Source: Halieaceae bacterium (lineage in GTDB: Bacteria > Pseudomonadota > Gammaproteobacteria > Pseudomonadales > Halieaceae). From it: a DNA stretch of 10,614 nucleotides. The stretch lies in the NCBI GenBank assembly GCA_018666295.1, contig JABIZW010000196.1, positions 1-10,614 on the forward strand. Reading direction: 5' to 3'. Both the position numbers and the translations under genes were made by a program. Positions 1-7,481 of this stretch are shown in pieces (the first letter of the stretch is position 1; each line of letters begins with the position of its first letter). The notes beneath the pieces were generated by a model. The model ran no database searches. It was not told where the DNA came from and saw nothing but the letters and a program-made list of their open reading frames with translations.

Positions 1-49
1 CGGTGCAATTGACATCTTTTTCGTACACTGCAACGCCTGAGCAAAGACT

Positions 50-556
50 ATGGCCATCAGAAAAATTCTCGAATTCCCAGACCCTCGGTTACGAACCCGC
101 GCGGCGGTCGTTCCTGCTGTTGACGGGCGAATACAAACCCTAATCGACGACATGTTTGAAACAATGTACGACGCGAACGGTATCGGACTGGCGGCATCAC
201 AGATCGACGTTCACGAACAAGTCATCGTTATCGATTTGTCCAGTGACGGGTCTGCGCCGCGTGTTTTTGTAAACCCCACGATCGAGGTTATCGACGAAAC
301 ACTCGACGGATATGAGGAGGGGTGTCTTTCAGTTCCCGGGTTCAGTGAAGCGGTGGAGCGGCCAAAGGCCATAAAAGTGGAGGCGCTGGACCGCGATGGG
401 CGTCCTATTGACGAAACGGTGACGGGGCTCTTAGCCGTTTGCTTGCAACATGAGATGGATCATTTGCAGGGCAAGTTGTTTGTCGATTATTTAAGCCCTC
501 TGAAGCGGCAACGGATTAGACAGCGCCTCGAAAAAGAACAGCGGCGCAAGGCGTAA
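50..556 (+). CDS. def: Peptide deformylase (Def)
   Basis: This metalloenzyme removes the N-formyl group from the starting methionine of nascent proteins as they leave the ribosome in the cytoplasm. All three family motifs are visible: GIGLAASQ at residues 44-51, EGCLSVP at 90-96 (Cys92 is the expected metal ligand), and HEMDH at 134-138 (His134 and His138 as metal ligands, Glu135 as catalytic base). The 168-residue length matches the usual size of about 169. An in-frame TGA at 38-40 leaves the ATG at 50 as the natural start. Its Shine-Dalgarno is weak (GAG at 39-41, 8 nt before the ATG). The C-terminal tail (about 150-168) is basic, as is common in this enzyme. It lies 6 bp before fmt, so the two opposing steps of the formylmethionine cycle are probably co-transcribed. 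The identification is secure. Confidence 0.98.
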   Translation: MAIRKILEFPDPRLRTRAAVVPAVDGRIQTLIDDMFETMYDANGIGLAASQIDVHEQVIVIDLSSDGSAPRVFVNPTIEVIDETLDGYEEGCLSVPGFSEAVERPKAIKVEALDRDGRPIDETVTGLLAVCLQHEMDHLQGKLFVDYLSPLKRQRIRQRLEKEQRRKA

Positions 557-562
557 ACGACG

Positions 563-1528
563 ATGTCCAAACCGCTTCGCGTAGTTTTTGCCGGCACGCC
601 ACAATTTGCCGCCGCTCACCTCGAGTCCCTCTTGCGTGCGCAGCATAATGTGATTGCCGTCTATACACAGCCGGACCGACCAGCAGGGCGGGGTAAACAA
701 CTCAAGGCCTCTCCAGTAAAAGAAATTGCGCTCGCACACGACCTGGCGGTGTATCAACCGGCAACGTTGAAGACTAACGAGGCAGCCGATGCGTTATCGC
801 AACTCAATGCCGATGTGTTGGTTGTCGTGGCCTATGGTTTGATCCTGCCGAGACCAATTTTGGCCTTGCCCAGACTCGGCTGCATCAATGTGCACGCCTC
901 CCTATTACCTCGCTGGCGCGGAGCCGCACCCATTCATCGCGCTATCGAAGCAGGCGACGAGGAAACGGGCGTTACGATTATGCAGATGGACGAAGGACTC
1001 GACACGGGCCCAATGCTGCGCCTCGAAAAAATGGCCATCACCGCTCAACACACGACACAAACCTTGACGCGTGACTTGGAACAATTAGGGCCAGCGACCT
1101 TACTGAACACGCTTGACGCGCTAGAAGAGACTCAACAACATGCAGTCTCACAGCCCAGTGAAGGCGTGACCTACGCAGAAAAAATCTCAAAGTCAGAAGC
1201 CATGATCGAATGGTCGCAATCAGCGACGGTGCTTGCGCGCAAAATCCGCGCACTCAACCCAGCACCCGGATGCTTTAGCGCCCTAGGCGATCAACGTGTG
1301 AAAGTGTGGGAGGCCCTCCCGGTTTCCCTGTCGGATACACCCGCTCATGCACCAGGAACGGTGATCGATATTACGCGCAACCAACTTAGCGTGGCCTGTG
1401 GTGGTGGCGCATTGGCCATAACACGCCTGCAATTGCCCAATAAAAAGCCCATGTCTATTGCCGACGTCCTCAATGGAAATCAAATCAACTTCGCTGTGGG
1501 TGACCGATTCGAGAACGTGTCCAAATGA
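563..1528 (+). CDS. fmt: Methionyl-tRNA formyltransferase (Fmt)
   Basis: The enzyme transfers a formyl group from 10-formyltetrahydrofolate to Met-tRNA(fMet), producing the initiator tRNA. The N-terminal formyltransferase domain starts with VVFAGTPQFA (7-16). The basic loop QPDRPAGRGKQL (36-47) corresponds to the segment that recognises the initiator acceptor stem. HASLLPRWRGAAPI (111-124) and DEGLDTGPML (143-152) carry the catalytic triad, which I place at Asn109, His111 and Asp147 by analogy with the E. coli protein. The C-terminal OB-like domain contains YAEKISKSEA (204-213), IRALNPAPG (228-236) and LPNKKPM (291-297). The length of 321 residues is normal. AAGG at 548-551, inside the end of def, can serve as ribosome binding site. 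The stop overlaps the rsmB start in an ATGA, which suggests coupled translation. Nothing is missing or unusual. Confidence 0.98.
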   Translation: MSKPLRVVFAGTPQFAAAHLESLLRAQHNVIAVYTQPDRPAGRGKQLKASPVKEIALAHDLAVYQPATLKTNEAADALSQLNADVLVVVAYGLILPRPILALPRLGCINVHASLLPRWRGAAPIHRAIEAGDEETGVTIMQMDEGLDTGPMLRLEKMAITAQHTTQTLTRDLEQLGPATLLNTLDALEETQQHAVSQPSEGVTYAEKISKSEAMIEWSQSATVLARKIRALNPAPGCFSALGDQRVKVWEALPVSLSDTPAHAPGTVIDITRNQLSVACGGGALAITRLQLPNKKPMSIADVLNGNQINFAVGDRFENVSK

Positions 1529-2805
1529 TTTTGTCCGTCCGAGTTGCAAGCGTTCGCTTGCTCGATGACGTGTCTCACGGGGGCTCTCTCAACACGCTGT
1601 ACGGCCCCACGGAAGCCAGCGTTCAAGACAGCGATCGTGCGTTTTTGAAAGAACTTGTCTATGGATCACTCAGACTGTGGCCTCTTTACAAGGGCATCGT
1701 CCGACAGCTCCTCGACCGACCCCTCAAGGCCAAGGACTCGGCTCTTGAAGCCACATTGATTATGGCAATGTACGAGCTCGATGAGTGTCACACGCCCGAC
1801 TACGCTTCAGTTTCTGCCGCCGTCGATGTGTGCGACGCGATTGATAAGCCGTGGGCGTCGCGGCTTATTAATGGGTGTTTAAGACGATACCAGCGAGACC
1901 GTTCGGCCTTACACGACGCGCTCGGTGACACCGAACGCGCCGCGTTGCCCGGCTGGCTTTATAAGTCACTGATTCGGTCGCTCCCCGACGCTGTATCCGC
2001 CATCGCGGACGTGTCGAAGAAAAAGCCCCCCTTAACGCTACGCGTGAACGTGCAGAAAACATCGCGGGACGACTACCAGGCGCAGTTACAGTTGGCCGAC
2101 ATCTCGACACAGGCTTTGGGGTCCAGCGCACTGACATTGCTGGAGCCGCTACCCGTCGCCCAGATACCACAGTTTGAGGCGGGTTTCGCGAGTGTCCAAG
2201 ACCACTCCGCACAGCTCGCAGCTGAACTCATTACATTTGTACCGGGTGCTCGCATACTCGACGCGTGTGCCGCACCGGGAGGCAAAGCCTGTCACCTTGC
2301 TGAACTGGGTGCTCAGGTCACCGCAATGGACATCTCTGAGGCACGACTTGAAAAAGTGTCAGATAACGCCGCACGGCTTGAATTGACAATCGCAACCGTT
2401 GCCTGCAATGCCACCGATATACCGCAGGGCCTGATTGACGAGCCGTTTGACGCTATTTTGCTTGACGTTCCCTGCTCAGCAACCGGCGTTATGAGAAGAA
2501 ACCCCGACGTAAAGGTCATTCGTACGAAAGCAGATATTGCTCAGTTTGCGACGCTTCAACTCAGCCTGCTCACATCAGTTTGGCCGTACCTCAAGACGGG
2601 CGGACAGCTTTTGTACGCCACCTGCTCTTTGTTACCCGACGAAAACGAAGACATCGTCAGCGCCTTTCTCAGCACGGCACCTGACGCACAGTCCACGCCG
2701 TTGCCCAAAGATGTCGGCGTTCAAATGACTGTCGGACAGCAAGTCATCCCATCGGCCGCTCAAGGTGACGGTCTTTACTATTGCCTGATAGAGAAAGTCG
2801 GGTGA
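1525..2805 (+). CDS. rsmB: 16S rRNA (cytosine-967-C5)-methyltransferase RsmB (Sun/Fmu)
   Basis: The protein is an S-adenosylmethionine-dependent methyltransferase that makes m5C at position 967 of 16S rRNA during small-subunit assembly. Residues 1 to about 140 form the NusB-like RNA-binding domain (DRAFLKELVYGSLR, 37-50; INGCLRRY, 115-122). The Rossmann methyltransferase domain follows: QDHSAQ (225-230), the SAM-binding loop DACAAPGGK (246-254), and DVPCSATGV with RRNPD (314-322, 324-328). Next comes YATCSLLPDENE (364-375). Cys317 and Cys367 occupy the two conserved cysteine positions of RNA m5C methyltransferases; the second is the expected nucleophile. It ends with DGLYYCLIEK (415-424). At 426 residues it is close to the E. 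coli length. The ATG at 1525 overlaps the fmt stop by 4 nt and has no good Shine-Dalgarno, so translation is probably coupled to fmt. His227 replaces the Ala/Ser I expect in the QDxSAQ motif, a minor variation. Confidence 0.97.
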   Translation: MILSVRVASVRLLDDVSHGGSLNTLYGPTEASVQDSDRAFLKELVYGSLRLWPLYKGIVRQLLDRPLKAKDSALEATLIMAMYELDECHTPDYASVSAAVDVCDAIDKPWASRLINGCLRRYQRDRSALHDALGDTERAALPGWLYKSLIRSLPDAVSAIADVSKKKPPLTLRVNVQKTSRDDYQAQLQLADISTQALGSSALTLLEPLPVAQIPQFEAGFASVQDHSAQLAAELITFVPGARILDACAAPGGKACHLAELGAQVTAMDISEARLEKVSDNAARLELTIATVACNATDIPQGLIDEPFDAILLDVPCSATGVMRRNPDVKVIRTKADIAQFATLQLSLLTSVWPYLKTGGQLLYATCSLLPDENEDIVSAFLSTAPDAQSTPLPKDVGVQMTVGQQVIPSAAQGDGLYYCLIEKVG

Positions 2806-2830
2806 TCTGGAGTTCGTGAGAAATCGGAGT

Positions 2831-2878
2831 ACCATTCCTCTGAAACGGCTCAGCTCAATGGCTGTCTAAGGAATCGGT
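2831..2878 (+). promoter_or_regulatory. Imperfect inverted repeat in the trkA leader, covering the ribosome binding site
   Basis: The 79-bp gap between rsmB and trkA contains ACCATTCCT (2831-2839) facing AGGAATCGGT (2869-2878). The arms pair over 9 bp with one bulged C at 2875. A second inner pairing is possible between ACGGC (2845-2849) and GCTGT (2861-2865), including one G-U. The right arm includes AAGGAA (2868-2873), the only Shine-Dalgarno-like sequence before the trkA GTG at 2885. If the hairpin forms in mRNA it would hide that site. No T-run follows, so this does not look like an intrinsic terminator. I saw no convincing -35/-10 pair in the gap. Regulatory function is inference only. 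Confidence 0.35.
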
Positions 2879-2884
2879 AGCGTC

Positions 2885-4264
2885 GTGAAAATCATAATAT
2901 TAGGAGCCGGCCAAGTGGGCGGCACGCTGACAGAACACCTCGCTGACGAGCAGAATGATGTGACGGTGGTCGATAGTTCTGAAGCTGCCTTGCGGCAACT
3001 GCAGGACCGGCTCGATATCCGGACCGTGAAAGGCGACGCATCCAAACCCACCACGCTGTCAGACGCCGGCGCAGAAGACGCTGACATGCTCATCGCAGTG
3101 ACCGACAGTGACGAGGTCAACATGTTGGCATGCACCATTGCCTACACGCTGTACCGAACACCGACAAAGATTTGTCGAATTCGTGAAGTCGACTACCTCA
3201 ACGAAGACGAAACGCTTTTCCAATCAGGTGCAATACCTGTGGACGTCACGATTAGTCCAGAACGACTCGTTACCGACGCCATTCACCAACTTATTTTGAA
3301 CCCAGGCTCGCTTCAGGTCATGGATTTTGCGAGCGGCAAAATACGGTTAGTGGCTGTGAAGGCTGTTGAAGGGGGTCCCATTGTTGGTCGAGAGCTTCAA
3401 GAGATTCGTGAACATATGCCCAACGTGGATACGCGTGTTGCCGCTATTTTCCGAAAGTCCCAGAGCGCCATTATTCCCGAAGGCAGCACCGTCGTGGAGC
3501 CGGACGACGAGGCCTTCTTCATTGCTGCAAGTGGCAATATTCGAGCGGTAACCTCGGAGCTGAGGAAGCTGGACGAGCCCTACAAGCGCGTGATGATTGC
3601 GGGCGGTGGAAAAATTGGCGCATCGTTGGCAAAGCGACTGGAGCGCGATTATCAGGTTAAAGTGCTTGAGCTCAATTACGATCGCTGTCGCGTCCTCTCA
3701 GAAGAGCTCGAGGAAAGCATTGTTCTTAATGGCAGTGCCAACGACTCAAAGCTCATGCAGCAGGAAAACATTAGCAATACCGATGTGTTCTGTGCGCTGA
3801 CGAACAACGGCGAGTCCAACATTATGATGTCCATGCTCGCCAAGCGACTCGGCGCAAAAAAGGTGATTACGCTGATCACCAATTCAGCCTACGCCGAGCT
3901 CGTAGGACAGGAAATCGATATCGCAATATCGCCTCAACAAATCACGATTAGCAGCTTGCTTACACACGTTCGTAAAGGCGACATCAGTGCGGTGCATTCA
4001 CTTCGACGCGGTGCCGCTGAAGCGCTAGAAATAACGGCACACGGCGATCCAAAAACATCGAAAGTTGTGGGTCGTCGGCTGGACGAGCTCGACTTGCCCC
4101 CCGGCACCACGGTCGGCGCTATTTTAAGAGGCGATCAAGTCATTATTGCGCACCGACACGTCGTCGTGGAAGAGGACGATCATGTGATTTTATTTCTCAC
4201 CGATCCCTCCAAAATTAGCCTAGTTGAGAAACTATTTGTCGTAGGCAGCAGCTTTATCAAATGA
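2885..4264 (+). CDS. trkA: Trk potassium uptake system protein TrkA
   Basis: TrkA is the peripheral cytoplasmic subunit that binds NAD(H) and other nucleotides and gates the TrkH potassium channel. It has the duplicated RCK layout. The first RCK-N domain has the nucleotide loop GAGQVGGTL (7-15) and the strand-end acid VVD (28-30), followed by an RCK-C segment up to about 230. The second RCK-N has GGGKIGASL (240-248), followed by the conserved HVRKGDI (361-367) and a final RCK-C domain (about 370-455). Its 459 residues match the E. coli protein (458). The start is GTG; the protein beginning MKIIILGAGQVGG is exactly what the family shows, so no longer form is needed. AAGGAA (2868-2873) is the likely ribosome binding site, at a somewhat long spacing of 11 nt. 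The stop overlaps trkH by ATGA, so regulator and channel are made together. Confidence 0.98.
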   Translation: MKIIILGAGQVGGTLTEHLADEQNDVTVVDSSEAALRQLQDRLDIRTVKGDASKPTTLSDAGAEDADMLIAVTDSDEVNMLACTIAYTLYRTPTKICRIREVDYLNEDETLFQSGAIPVDVTISPERLVTDAIHQLILNPGSLQVMDFASGKIRLVAVKAVEGGPIVGRELQEIREHMPNVDTRVAAIFRKSQSAIIPEGSTVVEPDDEAFFIAASGNIRAVTSELRKLDEPYKRVMIAGGGKIGASLAKRLERDYQVKVLELNYDRCRVLSEELEESIVLNGSANDSKLMQQENISNTDVFCALTNNGESNIMMSMLAKRLGAKKVITLITNSAYAELVGQEIDIAISPQQITISSLLTHVRKGDISAVHSLRRGAAEALEITAHGDPKTSKVVGRRLDELDLPPGTTVGAILRGDQVIIAHRHVVVEEDDHVILFLTDPSKISLVEKLFVVGSSFIK

Positions 4265-5709
4265 ATATCCGACTGTGTGCTCGAATTGTCGGGTTGCTGT
4301 TGATGCTCTTTAGTCTGGGCACCTTGCCCTCGATGATACTCGGATGGGTTCAGGCAGACGGGACAGCTGATGTATTTGGACAGGCCTTCGCTGCGACCGC
4401 AACCTCCGGGGTTGCCCTGTGGCTTTTTACGCAAAGCGCTGAGTCAGAACTGAAAATTCGCGACGGGTTTTTAGTGACTGCGGCATTTTGGATCGTGCTG
4501 GGTCTCTACGGATCGCTGCCGTTCCTGCTCAGTGATGCAATCGACGTGTCGGTCTTTGATGCTGTGTTTGAATCTGTCTCTGGCCTCACCACGACGGGTG
4601 CCACCGTGCTCATCGGCTTAGATACGCTGCCCCAATCCATCCTCCTTTACCGTCAGCTTCTTCAGTGGTTAGGCGGTATCGGTATTATCGTTCTCGCAGT
4701 CGCTGTGCTGCCTATGCTCGGCATTGGCGGTGTTCAGCTGTACCGAGCAGAAAGCAACGGCCCGGCAAAAGACAGCAAGCTCACACCGAGAATTACCTCG
4801 ACAGCTAAGGCGCTTTTTTCAATTTATCTTGGCCTGACAGTGGCCTGTGCCCTCGCGTACTACTTAGCCGGCATGACTGTATTTGATGCCATTAGCCACG
4901 CTTTTTCGACCATCGCTATTGGCGGCTTCTCAACCCATGACGCAAGTATGGGATTTTTCCAGAGTGACGTGGTGTTGGTGATCGGAAGCTTGTTTATGCT
5001 CATTAGCGCCGTCAATTTCGGATTGCATTTCATCGCTTTTTCCAAGCGAAACCCGAGCGTTTATAGCGTCGACTCTGAAACTAAGTTCTTTTCCTGGATG
5101 ATTCTATTTGCCATTGCCATTACCTGCACCACGCTGGTCGTCATGGAGACGCTCCCCCTTGAGAAAGCCATTGTCCACGGCTTGTTTCAGACCGTTTCAA
5201 TAGCAACAACAACCGGCTTTTCCAGTGACAACTTTTCGATATGGCCCTCATTTCTCCCCATTTTTCTTATTATGCTCAGCGTCATGGGTGCCTGCGCAGG
5301 ATCCACCGGTGGGGGCATGAAGGCCATGCGGATTTTGCTAATCTTCAGACAAGGTATGCGAGAGCTCCGACAGCTGTTACACCCCAATGCCGTCATACCG
5401 CTAAAGCTCGATCATCGACGGGTACGCCCAGCCGTGGTCAGTGCCGTATGGAGCTTCTTCGCCGTCTACATGTTCTCTTCATTTATTTTAGTACTGTGCA
5501 TGCTGGGAACCGGCCTCGATTTTTTATCGGCCGTCAGTGCGGTAATGGCAGCCATTAATAATTTAGGCCCAGGCCTGGGTTCAGTGGCGGCGAATTACTC
5601 AACAGTGACCGACATGGGGAAAGTTATTTTGTGCATCGCCATGCTCTTAGGCCGACTCGAAATATTTACGCTGCTGATCTTATTCACGCCGACGTTTTGG
5701 CGACCTTAA
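4261..5709 (+). CDS. trkH: Trk potassium uptake channel subunit TrkH
   Basis: TrkH is the inner-membrane, ion-conducting subunit that takes up potassium when assembled with TrkA. The protein is very hydrophobic, with the four-fold repeated helix-pore-helix design of the SKT superfamily. The four selectivity-filter segments are visible: TTTGATVL (110-117), AIGGFSTHD (219-227), ATTTGFSSDN (315-324) and NNLGPGLG (433-440). Also present are QWLGGIGIIV (135-144), the glycine-rich intramembrane gating loop CAGSTGGGMKAMR (345-357), and LLGRLEIFTLL (462-472) with the conserved arginine (Arg465) of the last repeat. The length of 482 residues is almost the same as E. coli TrkH (483). There is no strong Shine-Dalgarno before the ATG (only AGG at 4243-4245), so reinitiation after trkA through the ATGA overlap is likely. 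The gene ends 12 bp from the convergent djlA stop. Confidence 0.97.
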   Translation: MNIRLCARIVGLLLMLFSLGTLPSMILGWVQADGTADVFGQAFAATATSGVALWLFTQSAESELKIRDGFLVTAAFWIVLGLYGSLPFLLSDAIDVSVFDAVFESVSGLTTTGATVLIGLDTLPQSILLYRQLLQWLGGIGIIVLAVAVLPMLGIGGVQLYRAESNGPAKDSKLTPRITSTAKALFSIYLGLTVACALAYYLAGMTVFDAISHAFSTIAIGGFSTHDASMGFFQSDVVLVIGSLFMLISAVNFGLHFIAFSKRNPSVYSVDSETKFFSWMILFAIAITCTTLVVMETLPLEKAIVHGLFQTVSIATTTGFSSDNFSIWPSFLPIFLIMLSVMGACAGSTGGGMKAMRILLIFRQGMRELRQLLHPNAVIPLKLDHRRVRPAVVSAVWSFFAVYMFSSFILVLCMLGTGLDFLSAVSAVMAAINNLGPGLGSVAANYSTVTDMGKVILCIAMLLGRLEIFTLLILFTPTFWRP

Positions 5710-5721
5710 ACCTGTAAGTCC

Positions 5722-6531
5722 TTACTTCAGACCTCGCGATTCTTTAATCAAGTCGTACGCCGTCGTAATGTTTTGTGATCGCTCAGTGGCCAAATCGACC
5801 ATTTCCTTGGGCACCCCGCGAGCGCTTAATTTATCGGGATGATTCTCGCTCATTAAGCGGCGATAAGCCTTTTTCAGTTCCCGGTCATCAACATTGGCGG
5901 TGACACCGAGCGCTTGATAAGCATCGTTGAGTTGACTTCGCTGGGGTTGATATTGCTGGCGCTGGTGTTGACGTCGATCCCCAAAATTCGCTTGTGCAGC
6001 CACCATGTTAATAATGCGCGTCAACGCCACATCCGAAATGCCGAGGCTTTTAGCAACGCGCGCGAGCGCTTCTCTCTCAGCAGCATCGAGTTGGCCGTCG
6101 GCCAAGCCCATGCTGACGAGAAACAAAAGGAGTGTTTGAGAGGTCTGTGGGCGCAAGGATGCCGTTCGACGGAACCGCGAGAGCTCTTCGGCCGGGTCAA
6201 ATTGGGGCTCAGCTCCGCGCTGAAACCGCTTTATGGCAGACGCGCGCTGTGAGGGTGTAAGCCGCAGCTGTGCAAACATACTTTCCGCCTGCGCAATTTC
6301 CGACTCGGTAACACGCCCATCGGCCTTGGCGATATAGCCCAACATAATAAATGTCGTATCAAAAAATTCTTGCTGCAGTGCGTGGAGGCCATCCGGGCCT
6401 GTCATCCGGATTGCGCGAACCAAGCCTGAGTCGAACATGTGACCCACAAAAAACCCAACCAGACCGCCCACCACGCCGAGCGTCACAAAACCCAAAAAGG
6501 CTCCTAAAACTTTCCCCGTGTAAACACGCAT
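5722..6531 (-). CDS. djlA: Membrane-anchored J-domain co-chaperone DjlA
   Basis: DjlA is a type III DnaK co-chaperone held in the inner membrane with its J domain in the cytoplasm. In E. coli, extra DjlA activates the Rcs envelope-stress pathway. The sequence shows the full architecture. A single glycine-rich membrane segment spans about 8-31 (repeated GxxxG-like spacing, thought to support dimerisation). A TerB-like helical domain spans about 55-180, with the acidic repeats KADGRVTESE (69-78) and LADGQLDAAE (143-152). A Gln/Arg-rich linker lies at about 185-199. The C-terminal J domain (202-269) has the essential HPDK at 231-234. Its 269 residues compare with 271 in E. coli. The ATG overlaps the upstream acyltransferase stop in TAATG, and GAGG (complement of 6541-6544) lies 9 nt upstream as a good Shine-Dalgarno. 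The two genes therefore form one coupled unit. The E. coli gene sits beside lptD instead, so the neighbour here differs. Confidence 0.95.
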   Translation of the reverse strand: MRVYTGKVLGAFLGFVTLGVVGGLVGFFVGHMFDSGLVRAIRMTGPDGLHALQQEFFDTTFIMLGYIAKADGRVTESEIAQAESMFAQLRLTPSQRASAIKRFQRGAEPQFDPAEELSRFRRTASLRPQTSQTLLLFLVSMGLADGQLDAAEREALARVAKSLGISDVALTRIINMVAAQANFGDRRQHQRQQYQPQRSQLNDAYQALGVTANVDDRELKKAYRRLMSENHPDKLSARGVPKEMVDLATERSQNITTAYDLIKESRGLK

Positions 6532-7481
6532 TAACTGTGACCTCGATTCGACTTCTTCACGCCATCATAATGATTTGTGCCGTGTTTAGGCAGAGTTCTA
6601 AAGCGTTTGTAAGACCATTGATATTGCGCGTCGCGGCCCTTGATGAGCGTTTCAATATCGGCATTCATTGCGCGCAATGCCGCGTCCAGATCAGACTCAT
6701 AAATCGCATTTGAAACCGGTTGATACACCAATTCCCAACCGCCCCTAACCCGAAAAACGCCGGCCATTACGGCACGCGCGCCCGACTTAGCCAGTAAGTT
6801 CGCACACAAGCTCGCCGTACAGCACTCAACCCCCATAAACGGAACGTTAAGCCCCCCGGACTCATGCCCGGGGACTTGATCTGGCAAAATCCCCGTTAAA
6901 CCACCCCGTTTAAAGTGTCGAACAAGTTTCACAAGTCCTTTAGGCGTGGTCGGCACGTATACGCCGCCGGCACGCTGCCTAGCTGCCAAAACTTCGCGGC
7001 CCACCGACGGCAACTTTTGTGGCTCAAACAGGCACAACAAATCGCCCTGTGTTACTAAATGGTGCGAGAGTACTTCCCAGTTTCCAACATGCGGCGCCAA
7101 CACTAAGACACCGCAGTCGTCTCGGGCCGCGGATTCTAAGTGCTCAAGACCGACCACGCGCAGTTTTGATAAGACATAGTCGCTTGAACGGCGCCAGACG
7201 TGGCCAAGTTCAAAGACAAGGGCACCTTGTTCGCTCACAGTGTCCGTCACTAAGCGTACTCTGTCGTCGCGCGATAAGTGAGGGTAAGCCAGGTCAATAT
7301 TACGCCGCACGATCCGCACAGTCTGAGTATCTGCGGCAAGCAAAAGCCTCGCAAAACCACGCCCGATGGCACGCGAGACCTCCAGTGGCAATACCGAGGA
7401 CACGAGCAATGTAAAACGCAAGACATAAACCGCCAGTCCGTCTTTTAATCGAAATTTGAGTGAATTGTGATTCTTTGCCAC
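6531..7481 (-). CDS. lpxL: Lipid A secondary acyltransferase, LpxL/LpxM (HtrB/MsbB) family
   Basis: The family transfers a fatty acid from acyl-ACP onto the primary acyl chains of Kdo2-lipid IVA at the cytoplasmic face of the inner membrane, completing lipid A for LPS. Residues about 15-33 form the single N-terminal hydrophobic anchor. The catalytic HX4E box is HVGNWE (131-136; His131, Glu136). It is followed by the PDQ motif (200-202) and the C-terminal family signature QYQWSYKRFR (286-295). The length of 316 residues lies between E. coli LpxL (306) and LpxM (323). The start is GTG with a poor ribosome binding site; I see no better start upstream, and the anchor needs this region. The segment 217-235 carries three cysteines (220, 221, 226) where relatives often have threonines. 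It is translationally coupled to djlA. Family membership is secure. The acyl chain and attachment position (LpxL- or LpxM-type) cannot be decided from the sequence, so the symbol is provisional. Confidence 0.88.
   Translation of the reverse strand: MAKNHNSLKFRLKDGLAVYVLRFTLLVSSVLPLEVSRAIGRGFARLLLAADTQTVRIVRRNIDLAYPHLSRDDRVRLVTDTVSEQGALVFELGHVWRRSSDYVLSKLRVVGLEHLESAARDDCGVLVLAPHVGNWEVLSHHLVTQGDLLCLFEPQKLPSVGREVLAARQRAGGVYVPTTPKGLVKLVRHFKRGGLTGILPDQVPGHESGGLNVPFMGVECCTASLCANLLAKSGARAVMAGVFRVRGGWELVYQPVSNAIYESDLDAALRAMNADIETLIKGRDAQYQWSYKRFRTLPKHGTNHYDGVKKSNRGHS

Noticed and set aside
9..37. TTGACA at 9-14 as a -35 element for a def promoter.
   Set aside because: At 17 bp spacing the next hexamer is AACGCC. 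The nearest -10-like sequence (TACACT, 24-29) is only 9 bp away. No usable promoter pair is visible, and the upstream sequence is cut off.
1868..2212. Arginine-rich open frame of 114 codons on the minus strand.
   Set aside because: It is antisense to rsmB, with a typical Arg/Pro/Ser-rich shadow composition and no supporting start signal.
2806..2884. Intrinsic terminator or small RNA gene between rsmB and trkA.
   Set aside because: The dyad is AT/GC mixed with a bulge and has no T-run. There is no clear promoter for an independent RNA.
5687..5725. Bidirectional intrinsic terminator between trkH and djlA.
   Set aside because: The stems are only 4-5 bp, and neither strand has a T-run after them.
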